Source: Campylorhamphus procurvoides (lineage: Eukaryota > Chordata > Aves > Passeriformes > Dendrocolaptidae). Taken from it: a DNA stretch of 64,000 nucleotides. The notes under the pieces were generated by a model, which made no database searches, was not told the origin of the DNA, and worked only from the letters and a program-made list of their open reading frames with translations. Numbering within the stretch: the stretch's first letter is position 1; every line of letters starts with the position of its first letter. Both the position numbers and the translations under genes were made by a program. Below are positions 1-12,600 of the stretch, in pieces. Location of the stretch: the NCBI GenBank assembly GCA_013396655.1, contig WBMV01001238.1, positions 715,290 through 779,289 of the forward strand. The letters run 5' to 3'.

Positions 1-526
1 AGTTACGTATTTGCAGATTTATAGAAAGTCTGGATATTTCTCAAATGTTTTTAGAATTTAAGATGCCAGTGTGCCACAATGCAGTGGTTTTTATTTAATG
101 TCATTTTGATTCCCTATGTTGCATAACTTTTTATATTGCATAGTTTCTTGCTTTTGAGTATTTTTTTCACTTTCTATGAGAGTTGTCTTTTAATGAATGG
201 ACATGGCAGTCAGATGTAAAACAGAAATGTAAAAATAACCAATAAAATTGCTTCTGTTTATCTTGTAATTTCTGGTTATATTTTTTGTATGTTTGCCTTG
301 TTATAACAGGGTGCATGAAAAGAGTTTTAGATGGAGTGTGATCATTTTTAATTAATTATTTAAACACATGGAAAACTCTTTTGAAATGTGCCATGCTATT
401 ATACTGTATTGTAGCTGAAATTAAAGAAGCACTTAGCATACTGTGCTGTTGCTAAGATATAGACTGGGTATGTTACTTATGTTCTCTTTTGAAACGTTAT
501 TCTGACATTTTATTGCTCTTTTTTAG
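1..526 (+). other. PIGF intron, 3' part
   Basis: AT-rich intronic sequence leading to the pyrimidine tract and acceptor at 526. Nothing else recognisable. Confidence 0.8.
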
Positions 527-618
527 ATATCCAGATTTCTAAAATGCTGTATATACTTTTTCATGTCTTGCATACTATTTCATGCGATTATTGTTCTTTA
601 TGGAGCACCTCTCATAGA
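527..618 (+). CDS. PIGF: PIGF coding exon (first seen in window)
   Basis: The acceptor is a T-rich tract ending in TTTTAG at 521-526 and the donor is GTAAGT at 619-624. The 92 nt read in phase 0 from ATA and end with two bases of a Glu codon. The product is a hydrophobic, probably transmembrane, segment with the FLKCC and VLYGAPLIE blocks of PIGF. Confidence 0.95.
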
Positions 619-3600
619 GTAAGTCAGAAGACCCTCTCTTTCTCTAAACATTCTAAGGGGCAGTTCTCCTTGCAGATATGGGTATAAGTACTTGTATGTT
701 TTCTGGTACACTGGAAACAAAAGGATAAGCTCCTGGCTGGGGGAGGAAGGGTGGCTGCCTGGGTTTTATTTTGTTCGTTGGTTTAGTTTGGTTTTGTTGT
801 TGGGGTTTTTTGTTTGCTTGTTTGTTTTTTTGTGTTTTTTTTTAGAAGCTAGCTCTTAGAGTTTTTATTTGGAGAAGTCTTGTTTAAGAGAGTTACAAAC
901 AACTCATCTTATGTTAATATTTACATTAAACATAAAGGCACATACATTTTTTGGAGTTTCATTTAGTCATTTTTCCCATAAGATTCTAAACCATGCATCT
1001 TGCATGTCTTTCATTCTTTTGATATTAGTATTTTGACTTTTAGGAAAGTTAAGAAAAGAAAAAAGACATATGAAGTAATCTGATTTTTGAGAGATACACT
1101 AAGTTACTGACTAATAATAGCATCATGTAGTTTCATTTCATGGTTTCTTTCACAACACCAAATTAGTAAATTAAATTGAATAATGAAGTAAATTTCCAAG
1201 TATACTTCAATTTAGAACTAATAATATATATGAGGTACCTCTGCGGTGTTTTAAAAATGTTACAGGTATCAGTAATTCCTCTTTCCAATTTTCTTTACTA
1301 TTCTACAGAGTAGGAAGAAAGTATTTTTTTCTTCTGCATGAGGTTAAGAAAGCACATGTGCTTTTACAAGTTGACTTAGAGGGTTTGGAACTCTTAGAAA
1401 GCTACTAACCTACCTCACTTAATTTTGTAATATTCTTTCCTTGTAGGTCAGTGACTGAGACATTTTTGTTTGCAGTTCTCCTGTCTACCTTTACTACTTT
1501 ACAGTGTTTGTGTATTCTGGGACCAAACATACAAGCATGGATACGGGTATTTAGTAAAAATGGGTAAGTGCTAATCTAAAGATTCTGATTTTAACCCTAA
1601 TAGAAACCAACTGAATTGATGTAAACAATTCGCAGAAATGTCACAGAATATTCTGAGTTGGAAGGGACCCACAGAGATCATCTAGTCCAGCTCTTAAGTG
1701 AACAGCCCATACAGGGATTGAACCCACAACCTTGATGTTATTGGCACCATGCTCCAACTGACTGAACTAATCTCAGGGTCGATATATAATAGAATTTTTT
1801 GTAAAGAGGAGAAAACTTCCTGAATGATGGGCATTTTTCATGTTTGTAATTACAGGGTCATGAAAGCTTTTCTGACAAAGAAAATCATTATCTATTTTGA
1901 AGACACTGATTTGCAAAACCAGCTTTTTATTTTTGGTGTCCAGACACTAAATCTCAATTTTTGTGTTTTAAGGAAGTAAAATGTCCAACACACATTTTAC
2001 TGGAGTAGTAGCATTGTGCAGTCCTGTATGATGGTTGTCAAATAAAGAGGAGACCTGACACTGAGCTATACGGGAAGAATCTTGCACATGATCCAATAGT
2101 ACCTTTGTAAAAACAACTTTTAAAGCAGGAATAGGAGTCAAAACAAATGCTGATTTACTCTTGACTATAATGGTTGAAATTATACATAATTTACAGTGGT
2201 CTAAAGTGTGTAATCTTTACCCGTGCTCTTTTCAGATTTCAAAGACAACTTTTTCAGTGTCAGAGTTTTCAAGCATTAATTTTTTCAAGAGTATGTGTCA
2301 AGTAAAATGAGCCTTTTAACTGCATTTTCATCTCAGTGACAGCCATGGCATTAGCATCTGTCAAGGATAATATATTTTTCAGAAGTATTCTATCTCTTCT
2401 GCCTTTTTCCATTCAATATATAATAGAATTGTTGAAAGACTGAGACACTGAAACATAAAGAGCCTCCACATATGCTTGACATTTAATAAGATGTTAGTAT
2501 TCATTCCCTTTTAGTAGTTCATAAGGGTTAAGCCTCATCTCAAAAGAAGGTGAAAAGTTTTATTACGTCGCTGACCTATGGAATAATTTCTGGTTTGCAC
2601 TCCTGTAGACAAGGACAAAATTAGACTTTTTAATAGTACTTTCAGGTATTGACTTTTGGTTTATCTCCATTCTCAGCTTATAGAAAAATCTCTTGAATCC
2701 TTATTCGAGGCATTTATGCATGTTTACTCTCAGTGAATGGATTGAATAGACTGTAATAAAAGCACACAGTTGTTTAGCTGAAACACTGCTGATTCACTTA
2801 ATCATCTTTGGAGGTTTTGCAACTGGAAATAATAGTTGAATTGAAGTAACAGGTGTTTGACAACATCAGTCTGTCTTTGTGCCAGGTTAGATTTTTGAAT
2901 GCTTTTCAATTTCTTTCTCTCCTAGTCTAGATATCCAGTATTATTCAGTACAAGTATTACATTGAAATCAGTTGTCTTGCTTTGACATTTTTGCTGTGAT
3001 GACTTGTAGGTACTTCTTACTAGTGAGACATGTGACATTAGATGAGTAAAATGTCTATTATTAATGATGTTTGTTTACATTACTTTTTGAATGAAAATAG
3101 ACCACAAGAAGAAATATTGTAGCAATTTTTTTATGGATTGTAGCAAGCTGCTCTTTTAAAAATAATCCTGTGTTTTTTCGTTTGACCTCATGAATGAGTT
3201 GGAACTTGCTGCATCTAGACCTGAGATGAATATAGACATGATATATTAAAAGGTTGTCTCTAACCACATAGAATGAGGTGGGACTAGTTAAAAGGACGGT
3301 TAGGTAAGATCAACAGCAGCTTGCCTTGAAAGTAGAGCTTAGGAATTGAATTGCAGTAAAAGAGCAAGCTTGAAAGACTGATTAAGTGTATAGCTTAGTA
3401 TAAAAAAAGAATGTGCTTTAAAAATACCTGAATGCAGTTTAAACTTAAGTAACTACTAGCATTTATTTTGGTTACTGTCATTTGCCTGTGTAATATTTTT
3501 AAGATCAAAATGTGCTTGTGCTGTTGTGTTTGCAGAAAGACAGAAACAGACATGTAGAAAAAGAAAGGTTATCTTGATATATCAAGTGTAAATAAGTAAC

Positions 3601-6600
3601 AGATATTAATTATCTAGCTGTTTCTCTGGATGGCTTTGTGCTATGATTTAGGTAGTCTAGTGTGAAAATATTGATGCTCCTAATGTCTTGTCACAGGACT
3701 ATGCGTAAAGTTAAATTCAAGTAACCTCTAAGCAACCTGTTGCATCATAATGGCTACGGTGTAACAGAGTCAGTCCGACTTAAATATTCTAGGGATAATC
3801 TTGCAAACTGTTTCTTTTACTCTGTAGACACGCTTAGCTTTTTCTGTTTCCGCTTGTAGCACTCGAATGTGAGTCGCTACTACCAAAATCACTTCCAGTA
3901 AAGTTACAAGATCAGTCTTTAAGCGCCCTTGTCTGTAGAAGCTGGATGACATGTGCTGTCACATGATAACATGTAATTAGTGACACTGCAGATTCATCGG
4001 GGTTATTATGTGTATTATGATAGTTTGGGTTGTTGGTGGGGTGGAGGGGAGCTGTTGCTTGGGGAAGATTATTTTTTTTTTTGTATACATAAAACTCACA
4101 GTTGTAGCTCAGAAAATGGCACATGCTCCATGTTTTCAATACACTTTGGAATTGTCCAAAAATAGACAAAATAGATTTTTTTTTCTACTTTAAGAAATTA
4201 GAACAGTTTTTTCTTACCCTTATATTTAAGGTGCATGTGCACATAAAATGTGTGAGAGAAGTAAATCTGTGTATTCTGCATCATAAATCCTTCCATTCCT
4301 AGTAGGCTGTAAATAAGGCTCTTTTCACTAATTCTGCAATTGGGAAGGGGTTGGCCCATGCCAGTATCTCTGGACTCCTTATCAGTGTCATGACACTGAT
4401 CATATGCTATCATGTGCTACTGTAAGCAATTAAAGGGAAGTAAAAGCTACAGAAAGGTTATCAGCTTTCAATTACTAATTATTTTGGGCTCCTTTTTCAG
4501 ACTGTTTATTTCAAATCACTTGTCTGAGAAATTCTGTTGAAATTTCTGGTGTAATAGCAATTAGAAGATGTCACCTGGGTGGAAAATGGATTTATTTGTA
4601 GAGCACCAAAAAATACTATAAACCCATGACTTTAGGGCTCCGTCCAGTTTTCATTACATCCAATTTATCACTTGTTTGTGAATTGCATACTCTTATAGAC
4701 TTGACATGTCCTGTGTGAAGGTAGGCATCATTGCACATCAGGGGCTGCTTAGAATTTTAGTCCTGCTGTAGCCAAGAATTCCAAATCTTATCTATACGGG
4801 AGCTGTCTTAGTAAATTATTTTATGTTAGCTAACCTCTTAATTCAAACATTACTTAAAGCTGCACTTAATATATTATTTAAAGGAATTAAACAGTTACTT
4901 TAGGCTTCAAAAAACATTTCTGCCTCTAGTGTTCTTTTATTATCTTAAATATTGCTAGTTTTGCCTGCAGGATTATCTTAGTTGTAGTTTATTCATAGTT
5001 AAAAAATAAACCTGTAAAATGCAAAGTTTATAAACATTGCTGCAGCTGTTAGCCTCACACAAATGAGAGGTTTATGTAGTGGGTTAAAGAATACCTGCAG
5101 ATATCCTGATAGGTGTCATTCCATGGAGAAAAGGCAGTAATCAAAGCATTGTTCCTTCAGGATAATGCTGGAGGACAGATCAGGCTGTCTTTGGGTAGCC
5201 ACTGTCCATCCATTCTGCAGAGCAGTGGAATTTGCAGCTGCAGTAGTTGCCAAACTGCCAATGGCTGTTTTCCACTTGGGTACTGTGCCTTGCTAATTCT
5301 GTTGGTTTGCTTTTGGACTCAGCCTGATATGTCCATATGGTACAGCAGTATCTGGTTAATCTACTACACACATAAGTCGTCTTGTGTAGTGTAAGTGTAC
5401 CTCAGTCAGTCCTCAGTATGTTCTCTTGGCTCCTTCACTCCTTTTAGGCTGTAGTGAATATTCTCTTCCCCATTCTGCCTAACAGCGCTCTGCTCAATTA
5501 TTTAGCTTATGAAAAGAATTTACAAGAATTTTCTGTGTGCAGACTCCTAGACAGTTTTAAGAAAAAAATCTCAGGTTCATGGAATTGTGAACTGGAGTGT
5601 TGTAAGTTAAAGGGTTGTATTTGTAGAAGGAACAGTTCTGCTCAAAATGTCAACCTTGCACTCTCAGTATTATAGTCTATTAGACCTTTATTTTGCAAAC
5701 AATAAAAAATATTTCCTTTACACTTGTGAGCTGTTTGGTCAATCGCAAATGCAGCAGTGACTTAAGTGTACTCAGAAGAAAAAAGAAATTTATGAATCTT
5801 CAAAACAAGGTGTTTTTGTCATGCAACCTGAACAGCACATGCAAGGTTCAAAGTTTACTGTCCATCTGGTTTCTGAGCCATAAAAATGCACATCTTTTTT
5901 CATCTGTTAGCTTAAGCTAGGTGTGTGTTTATAATCTGAAATATAGCAAACTTAGAATTCAGGCAGCTTACTGTACAGATTGGGAGCAGGGATTTCAGCC
6001 TGGTTCTCCTGTCTCAGAACTGTCCCCTACTGTGCTCAGAACTTCTGTTGCTCTTGTTTCATGATTGTCACCAAGCACTCAAATGTTCATGGCTTGAGAA
6101 AAGCAAAGACATCACTTGGTAGACTGATGACAGTAAGTGCTCATTTATTAAGCAGACATCCAACTTTTCCAAAACTTTTTTAATTCAGTAGTGGTGGAAG
6201 GCTATAAACTGAGAGCTGAAGTCATTTAACATCTCATAATGTGATATGTGCCATGACTGGGAATCCAAGAGCTCTTCATCCTGCTGATCTTGGATGTGCT
6301 GTTGCTGAAGGGCTGCAATGTGCCGATTGCACTTATTTGCAGTAGTTCTTTTCAGCTGATGGAAGTTTGCTTTGGAATATTCTCATAGTGGACTTCTGTT
6401 TTAAATTTCAAATGTTGTAGTCGTCAATTAATAACGTCTGCACCATTGAGTACTTTGTGACTGTGCTTGTGATTTGTGTACAATCCCACAGTACCCTTTC
6501 ATTTCTGCCTCCCCCTGGAGGGCACACAGTATCACTGAGATATGTTTCTTTGCTCAGCTAAGTAGTGTTTTAAGCGCAATAGGAGTATTTCCAGGTAAAA

Positions 6601-9600
6601 ATAAATTAGCTTTCTCAGTAAATGTCTCAAGAAGAAAAAAACAATCTCCTGAATGTGTGGTATAGAAAGATTGTAATTATAGCTAAAAATACGCAACTTA
6701 AATTTATATATAGTTTGTGTGTCTTACGCAACTTAAATTTATATATAGTTTGTGTGTCTTAGGAGAAACCTGCATGCTATTTTATCAAATACCTAAATTT
6801 TTATATCTGTTTGTAGTCTCAAAAATCTTGGGTGAAATTAGATTTTGACACAGGAACTTCAGCTGCTGTTGAAAACTTGTAACACTATTTTTACAGAGCT
6901 ATGTCCATCTGGGAAAGCAGCCTACAGATTACTACTGTGTGCAGTATACTTGGAGCTTGGTTTGGTGCATTTCCTATTCCTCTTGATTGGGACCGGCCTT
7001 GGCAGGTTAGTATGTACACCCTTACAATAAGTATAAAAGTAATACTAATTTTCTGGATTTGCACGCTACACAAAATTGCTCTTAAGCTTTACAGGTATAT
7101 TGGACTTAGAAGCTGTTCCTAGAGAGTTATGCCAAACATTTAAAAAGTCATGGGAAGTATTTGTGCTTACAGTGTAAGGAAGTAAAATGCAATATTTTAA
7201 TCTCTTAATAGGTTTGTTACAGATTTATGAGTGAGTTGCATGCAAATTTTATCATGAAATAGATCTCTAAGGATTTTGATAAGAAGAAGCTAGGCAAGCA
7301 GGAGGAGAAATGTGAAATGATGAATGTGGCTCCAAGTTTGCCTTCTGTCTGATAGATTTTATTGTTTATGGGTAGGGAAGGAAAGACACTTTCCTAGTGT
7401 TTTAGGTCCCTTCTGTCTTCCATAAAAGCACTTAACAGAATGTATTTTAAATGGATTTGGATTGACTTGTGGAAATGATGTGGCCAAAGCATTGTACTGA
7501 ACAATTCTGATTTCAAAGGAAGCGCAAACATTAGCTTTGTAGATGCACAAGAAAAAATGTGAAGCTGGCATTGCAGATTCTATCTTCATATATTCAAATG
7601 TTTGTGCTATTTTCTTAATATGTTTTTGGCATGGAGAAATGATTCAATTATACATAACTGAACTCTGCAATTGCCGTTAAGATGATGGGACTAGTAACAC
7701 TTCTTCCTGCATGTCCTCAGTGGATATTTTCTTTCCTCTTCTTACGAAACACACCCTCTTAGCTGAGTAGTATCTACCAGGCCTCATTCTTAAGCAGATG
7801 GTTTCAAATGTTTCTTTCAGAAATCAGTGTAACAGGCAGCACACTTTCCTCTGTGGCATTGTAGAGATGTTGTGGCCTACAGCTGCAATGGAAATCTGTC
7901 TTTCATAAGTAGTTAACAGCCTGCTTTTATGCCTTTCATTGCAGTAGTGTAAGTAGACATGAAACTTTCTATTTCAGAAATAATAGAGCGGTAGGTTAAT
8001 ACTTAAAGTAAAAATACTGGGTTTTCTCCCCTAAAAACATTTGGGTTTACTCTGCAAGATGTTTTGCCACCAATCTGACATAGGTGTGTGTTGGCACTAG
8101 TTAATTGTTGACAGACATGAATGTACCCCAAAAATCAAGGAATTCATTGAAATGCAATGTCATATCTTCTTGAGAAGTCTTATTCACTTCCCTGGTCTGA
8201 TGAAAGGCAAGCACTTTTTCCTTGCTCAGCTAGGATTTTAAAATAGCATGTCACATCTGGCAGGTTTTATTTTATTCCCAAAATCTCAGACTTTGCTAAT
8301 ATGCTGTATACAAAAAAATCACCTTTTCTGCACCAACGATATAAGGAAAACTTAGTTATTAAGTCAGGAGGCTCTGATTAACAAAACAAGGACATTAATA
8401 ACTGAAGGTGGATATTTTAGGTACAGTTAATTTTTTAGTTTTTGTCTGTTCCCCTATCTTCCCATAGTGGGAGAGACGAGTTTGGTAATGGACTGGCAGC
8501 TTTTTCTGTTTGAAAACTCTTCCAAGTCAATAAAAGCCAAACATGACTGATGAAAGTTTAGCACTTCATCTATACTTAAGACATCTAAAAAGATCCTATC
8601 TGACTCCTCAGAACAGCAAAGCATCTGCAGAAAGCCCAGATACCCAAACTTGTGACTAGCTGTTTCTGGGCATGAATGCTCCCCAGAGACTTCATGCAGT
8701 AGCAGAAACTGTGTGTCTGCATTTCCCTTTTCCTTCACCATCTCCACCCTCATTTCTGACATAATGCTGATACCAAAGTTAGCAGAAGAGTTTCCAACTC
8801 TCAAGTCCTGCATCAAAGCAATTTTATTTTGCCTAGAGCTAGAGCATTTGCTGCTGTGTTCCTTCCCTTAAGTTCCCCTCATCTTTCCCTCATCCTCACT
8901 TCTCAATCTTTCTAACATGTAGAGTTTTAAACACTGGGGTGAGGGAAGAAATCTTGTGTTCTGTTTTGGGTCTGGCCTGCTTGATCATTATTTTAATCAT
9001 GATGTGAGCAGTTCAAGAGAAAACGGAAAGAAGTTTGCCTATCAGTCCTGCAGGCTGCCACTCCAGCAGTCTTGAAAACTGCAGTTTTAAATGCTAATTT
9101 TTAAAGGTCTGCTTTATTGGGGAAAATGAAAGAAGTAATTGTTAAAATGTAGTAATGTAGTTTTTAAAAGTCCAGTTGTCTCAGCAAACCAATGCAATGG
9201 AGCACCAAAATGGTAAGAGAGCTTCAAGGATCTTCAATGAACCTCTTTAAAGTAGCTTGCTAGAGATCCCATTCACATCTCTCAGAAGTTTTCAACCACC
9301 TACTGATAATTTAACAGTTTTGTGAAGGTGATCTCTTAAATATTGATCACCAGGGCATAGAAGGGGGGGATGTGTCCTGGCCAGCCATACTGCCCAGGAA
9401 ATATGGCCATTCCTTGCTCATGGAACACTGCTTCCCAGTTCAGCCAAGCTGAGATACATCATGAATCACTTTCTCTAGGGAAACACTGAACTTCATGCAA
9501 CAGCTGATGTCTTTCATCTTTCTACCCCCACTGAGGAGAATGGATTCAACGACCCAGGAACTGCATGTAGTAGCTGCATTGCTGTCTCAGAAGTCTTCAG

Positions 9601-12600
9601 AGCCAAGAGGCATTTCTGTTCTTCAGAAGTTCACTGGGCAGTAGCAACAAAGCCCCTTTATGCAAGACTATTCCTTTTGATACCTGGTGTCAGGTGATTA
9701 CAGAAACTCATAGTAAATTCTTTCACTGTAACAGTAAAAGGAGAGGTCCTTTCCCTGCTGTCTTCAGCCTGAAACAGTGAAAGAAAAATGGTCCTCACAA
9801 AGGATTCTGCTGTTGTTGCAGATCTGTTTAGTTTGGGAAGAAAATCTTTAGTGCAGATTGCCTGTCCCCTGAGTGATCTAACATCTGACTTACTGAACAG
9901 GAAAATACTTGTGCATAATACTGTTGCAGGAAGTAGTTATTACTTAAATCATAATTTTTAAAATCACTCCAAAATACAAGGACTGATAGAACTTAATCCA
10001 GCTGGTATGCTTAAGGGAACACCTACAGATTAAGATTCAAGCAAGGTCTGAAAAAAAATCATGTAGATCTCAGTGCAGGCTTAAAAGTAATCAGAACCCA
10101 GTTAAAATCAAATTACTTCTAAGGCATCTAAATGAATAAAGTATTAAGCTGTCATGCTTCTGACATCAGCTGTTTCTTGTATTAGCCTAAAAGCAGAGAG
10201 CTTGAGGATTACAATTTTGGATTTACTCTTCTATCCAGAAAGGGACTCAAATGGAACAGCTTAGTCTTTGGACTCAAGACCAGCTTTTGAGATAAGAACA
10301 GGTTTCATTAGGGGTTGTTTTTCTTTTTGTATTTTAGAGGTTGTGTTGTCAACAGTTTTTGTTTTTTAATTTGTAGTGGAAATGGTTCTGCTCTAAAGCA
10401 GAAAATGTGGTTTAAATCTTATTACATGAGCAAGACTAAAGTGGTATTATTTTAGAGAGCAGTGTTAAGGCCATTAAGCCTGCTTATTGCAAAATCTGTT
10501 TCTGATGTTTGTGTTGGTTATGATTAATATTTGTGATGTAACAACATGTGATGGAAACATTTGGAATGGAAACTGCATTGGAACCTCTAGTTTCAAACAA
10601 TTCATTATTGGAGGAGTATTGTAGGCAAGGTGAAATTGGTACTACAAGAATTGGATGGATCAGCAATAATTGAGAAATATCACATGATAAAGCAAACCAA
10701 AGGGTTCCTGCTGCTGCCCTTGTGCTCTGTTTGTAGCACTGAAATGTCAAAAGTTGTCAAAACCATGTAATACCCAGCAGGTACAGAAACGTGCTGAAAG
10801 TTTGGGATGAAAAGTGCTATTGGTATTGATTTAGCTCTGTTAGAACAACCTAATATAACATGAAGATCACACAAGAAGTCAAGTACTGTGTCTTGAATTG
10901 GTATATTTTTCCACTTAATTAGGATTTAGCACTTCATCACATCTAGTGTCTACACTAAACTGTAGACAGTTTGAGAGTGTTTGCAGTCAACTTTTAAATT
11001 GACATAGTCTAGTTCAGAAAGTGGAGTATATAAAGCTTGCTTTGTTCATAAAAATGGCTTCACATGAAAATGGCCTGTAGTCACTCACCTGAAGCAAACA
11101 AGAGGTTGAAGGGAGTACTGAGAGTGTGGGAGTTTCAGCAGAGTATTGAATAAAGCTGACTGCACTGTTCTGTAAGGCACCTGTTTTCTGCATTGCCACA
11201 CTGATACATATGGCAGTTCTTCCACTGTCACTTTTGTGTCCTTCAAAGAAAAAGCAACATTAGGTTCATTTTTTGCTAATCCGCTTCTCTGTCCTTGGCT
11301 GTCTGTATGGGGACTAGCATTTTTTCCTGTAATCTTAACAGAAGAACTGAAAAATTATATGGTAGTCATTCCTTTACGTCATGGTTGAGGAGATACCAGT
11401 AGAAGCTGAGAAGTCTGTCATACTATTACCTACACCTTACCTGATCAGAAAATCAGATGTCAATATCTTGTCTTCTGTGTTTTTCACTAGAATTTCTTTT
11501 TACTTTGAAGTACTTCAGAGTTCTGTGGAGTAAACATCATGAAGAATTTTGTACTGATAGTTCCAATTCATGTGCTAATGGCTAAAACCCAAATGCTTCT
11601 TCATGCTGAGCAGTTCATAAACCAAAGAAAATATATGTTCTTTACGCATACCTCTTGTGACATGCAACAAAACTGAGATAAATACAGATGTCTCAGAAAA
11701 TCTTCACTTTATTTTTCCATGTTTATGTTTGAAAAATAATGCATACAGGGGATATTCAGATTAGTGGGCCTGTCTACATTTAAAAATAAAAAAAGGTAAA
11801 ATGCATTTTTTTAAGCGTACAACAACTTTATGCTAAGTAAATATTACTTATGAGGAACAGAATATTGTTTTGGAAATAAAATAACACCAGTTATCTGAAT
11901 AGTGTTTCAGAATGGACATGAAAAATATATAAAGCATTTCTGTTAGAAGTATAAAATATATTGCTGAAAGTCAGTTGATATCCTGATGATTCATTGGTTT
12001 TTATTATTCTGCTCTTGTTCTTAAAGCAATTTTTAGGATAATCTGGCCATACATATTGCTCTTCTGCTAGTTTTAAGACAAATTTATTTTGCAACTGCAA
12101 CGCAGTTGGTCAGGGAGGCCTTATCTATGGTCATTCCTGGTAATAGGTCTGCAGAATTCAGCCTATCTCAGACAAAGGTAAAGATAATTGCCTTACAGGA
12201 ATGCAAGTTAGTCCCTACAGTAGTTACATTTCTGTATTAAATAAAAACAAACAAATTTTCTAGAATTACTCTGCCAGAGATGTTTCAGTTAGACTGGGAA
12301 AATAATTTTGCCAGTGTTTTTTAAACAATTTTTAAAATAGTTTGCAACACCTAATTGTGATCATTTAGGTCAGGCTATTCTAGACAACGTTCTAAAGTTT
12401 TAAAGAGTTTTACATCTGTCTCTAATTGCCTCTAGCCCTCTGATGCACAGGGGGTATGCAAGGGTTACAGTGAGTTAGGACAGTTCTAGCACAGGGATAG
12501 AAAATCACTTTCCTTGTTACAGTTGCTCAGTTTTTTCAGATTGCCTACTTGAAGTTGATGGTGTACTTTTAATAACTAATGTGATCAGGATCCTGGATTC

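Larger units (their letters stand above)
1564..6896 (+). other. PIGF intron, 5.3 kb
   Basis: Holds a SINE at 1640-1777 and an exact 35-bp tandem duplication at 6691-6760, just before the next exon. The rest is AT-rich, with only short, composition-driven reading frames and no recognisable gene. Confidence 0.85.

Noticed and set aside
1690..1777. tRNA-Ile gene
   Set aside because: The acceptor stem is missing, the A and B boxes are altered, and the sequence runs into a CR1 tail, so it is a SINE.
8454..8816. 120-codon frame on the - strand in a PIGF intron
   Set aside because: No recognisable domain, splice context or promoter. A frame of this length is not surprising by chance in 64 kb.
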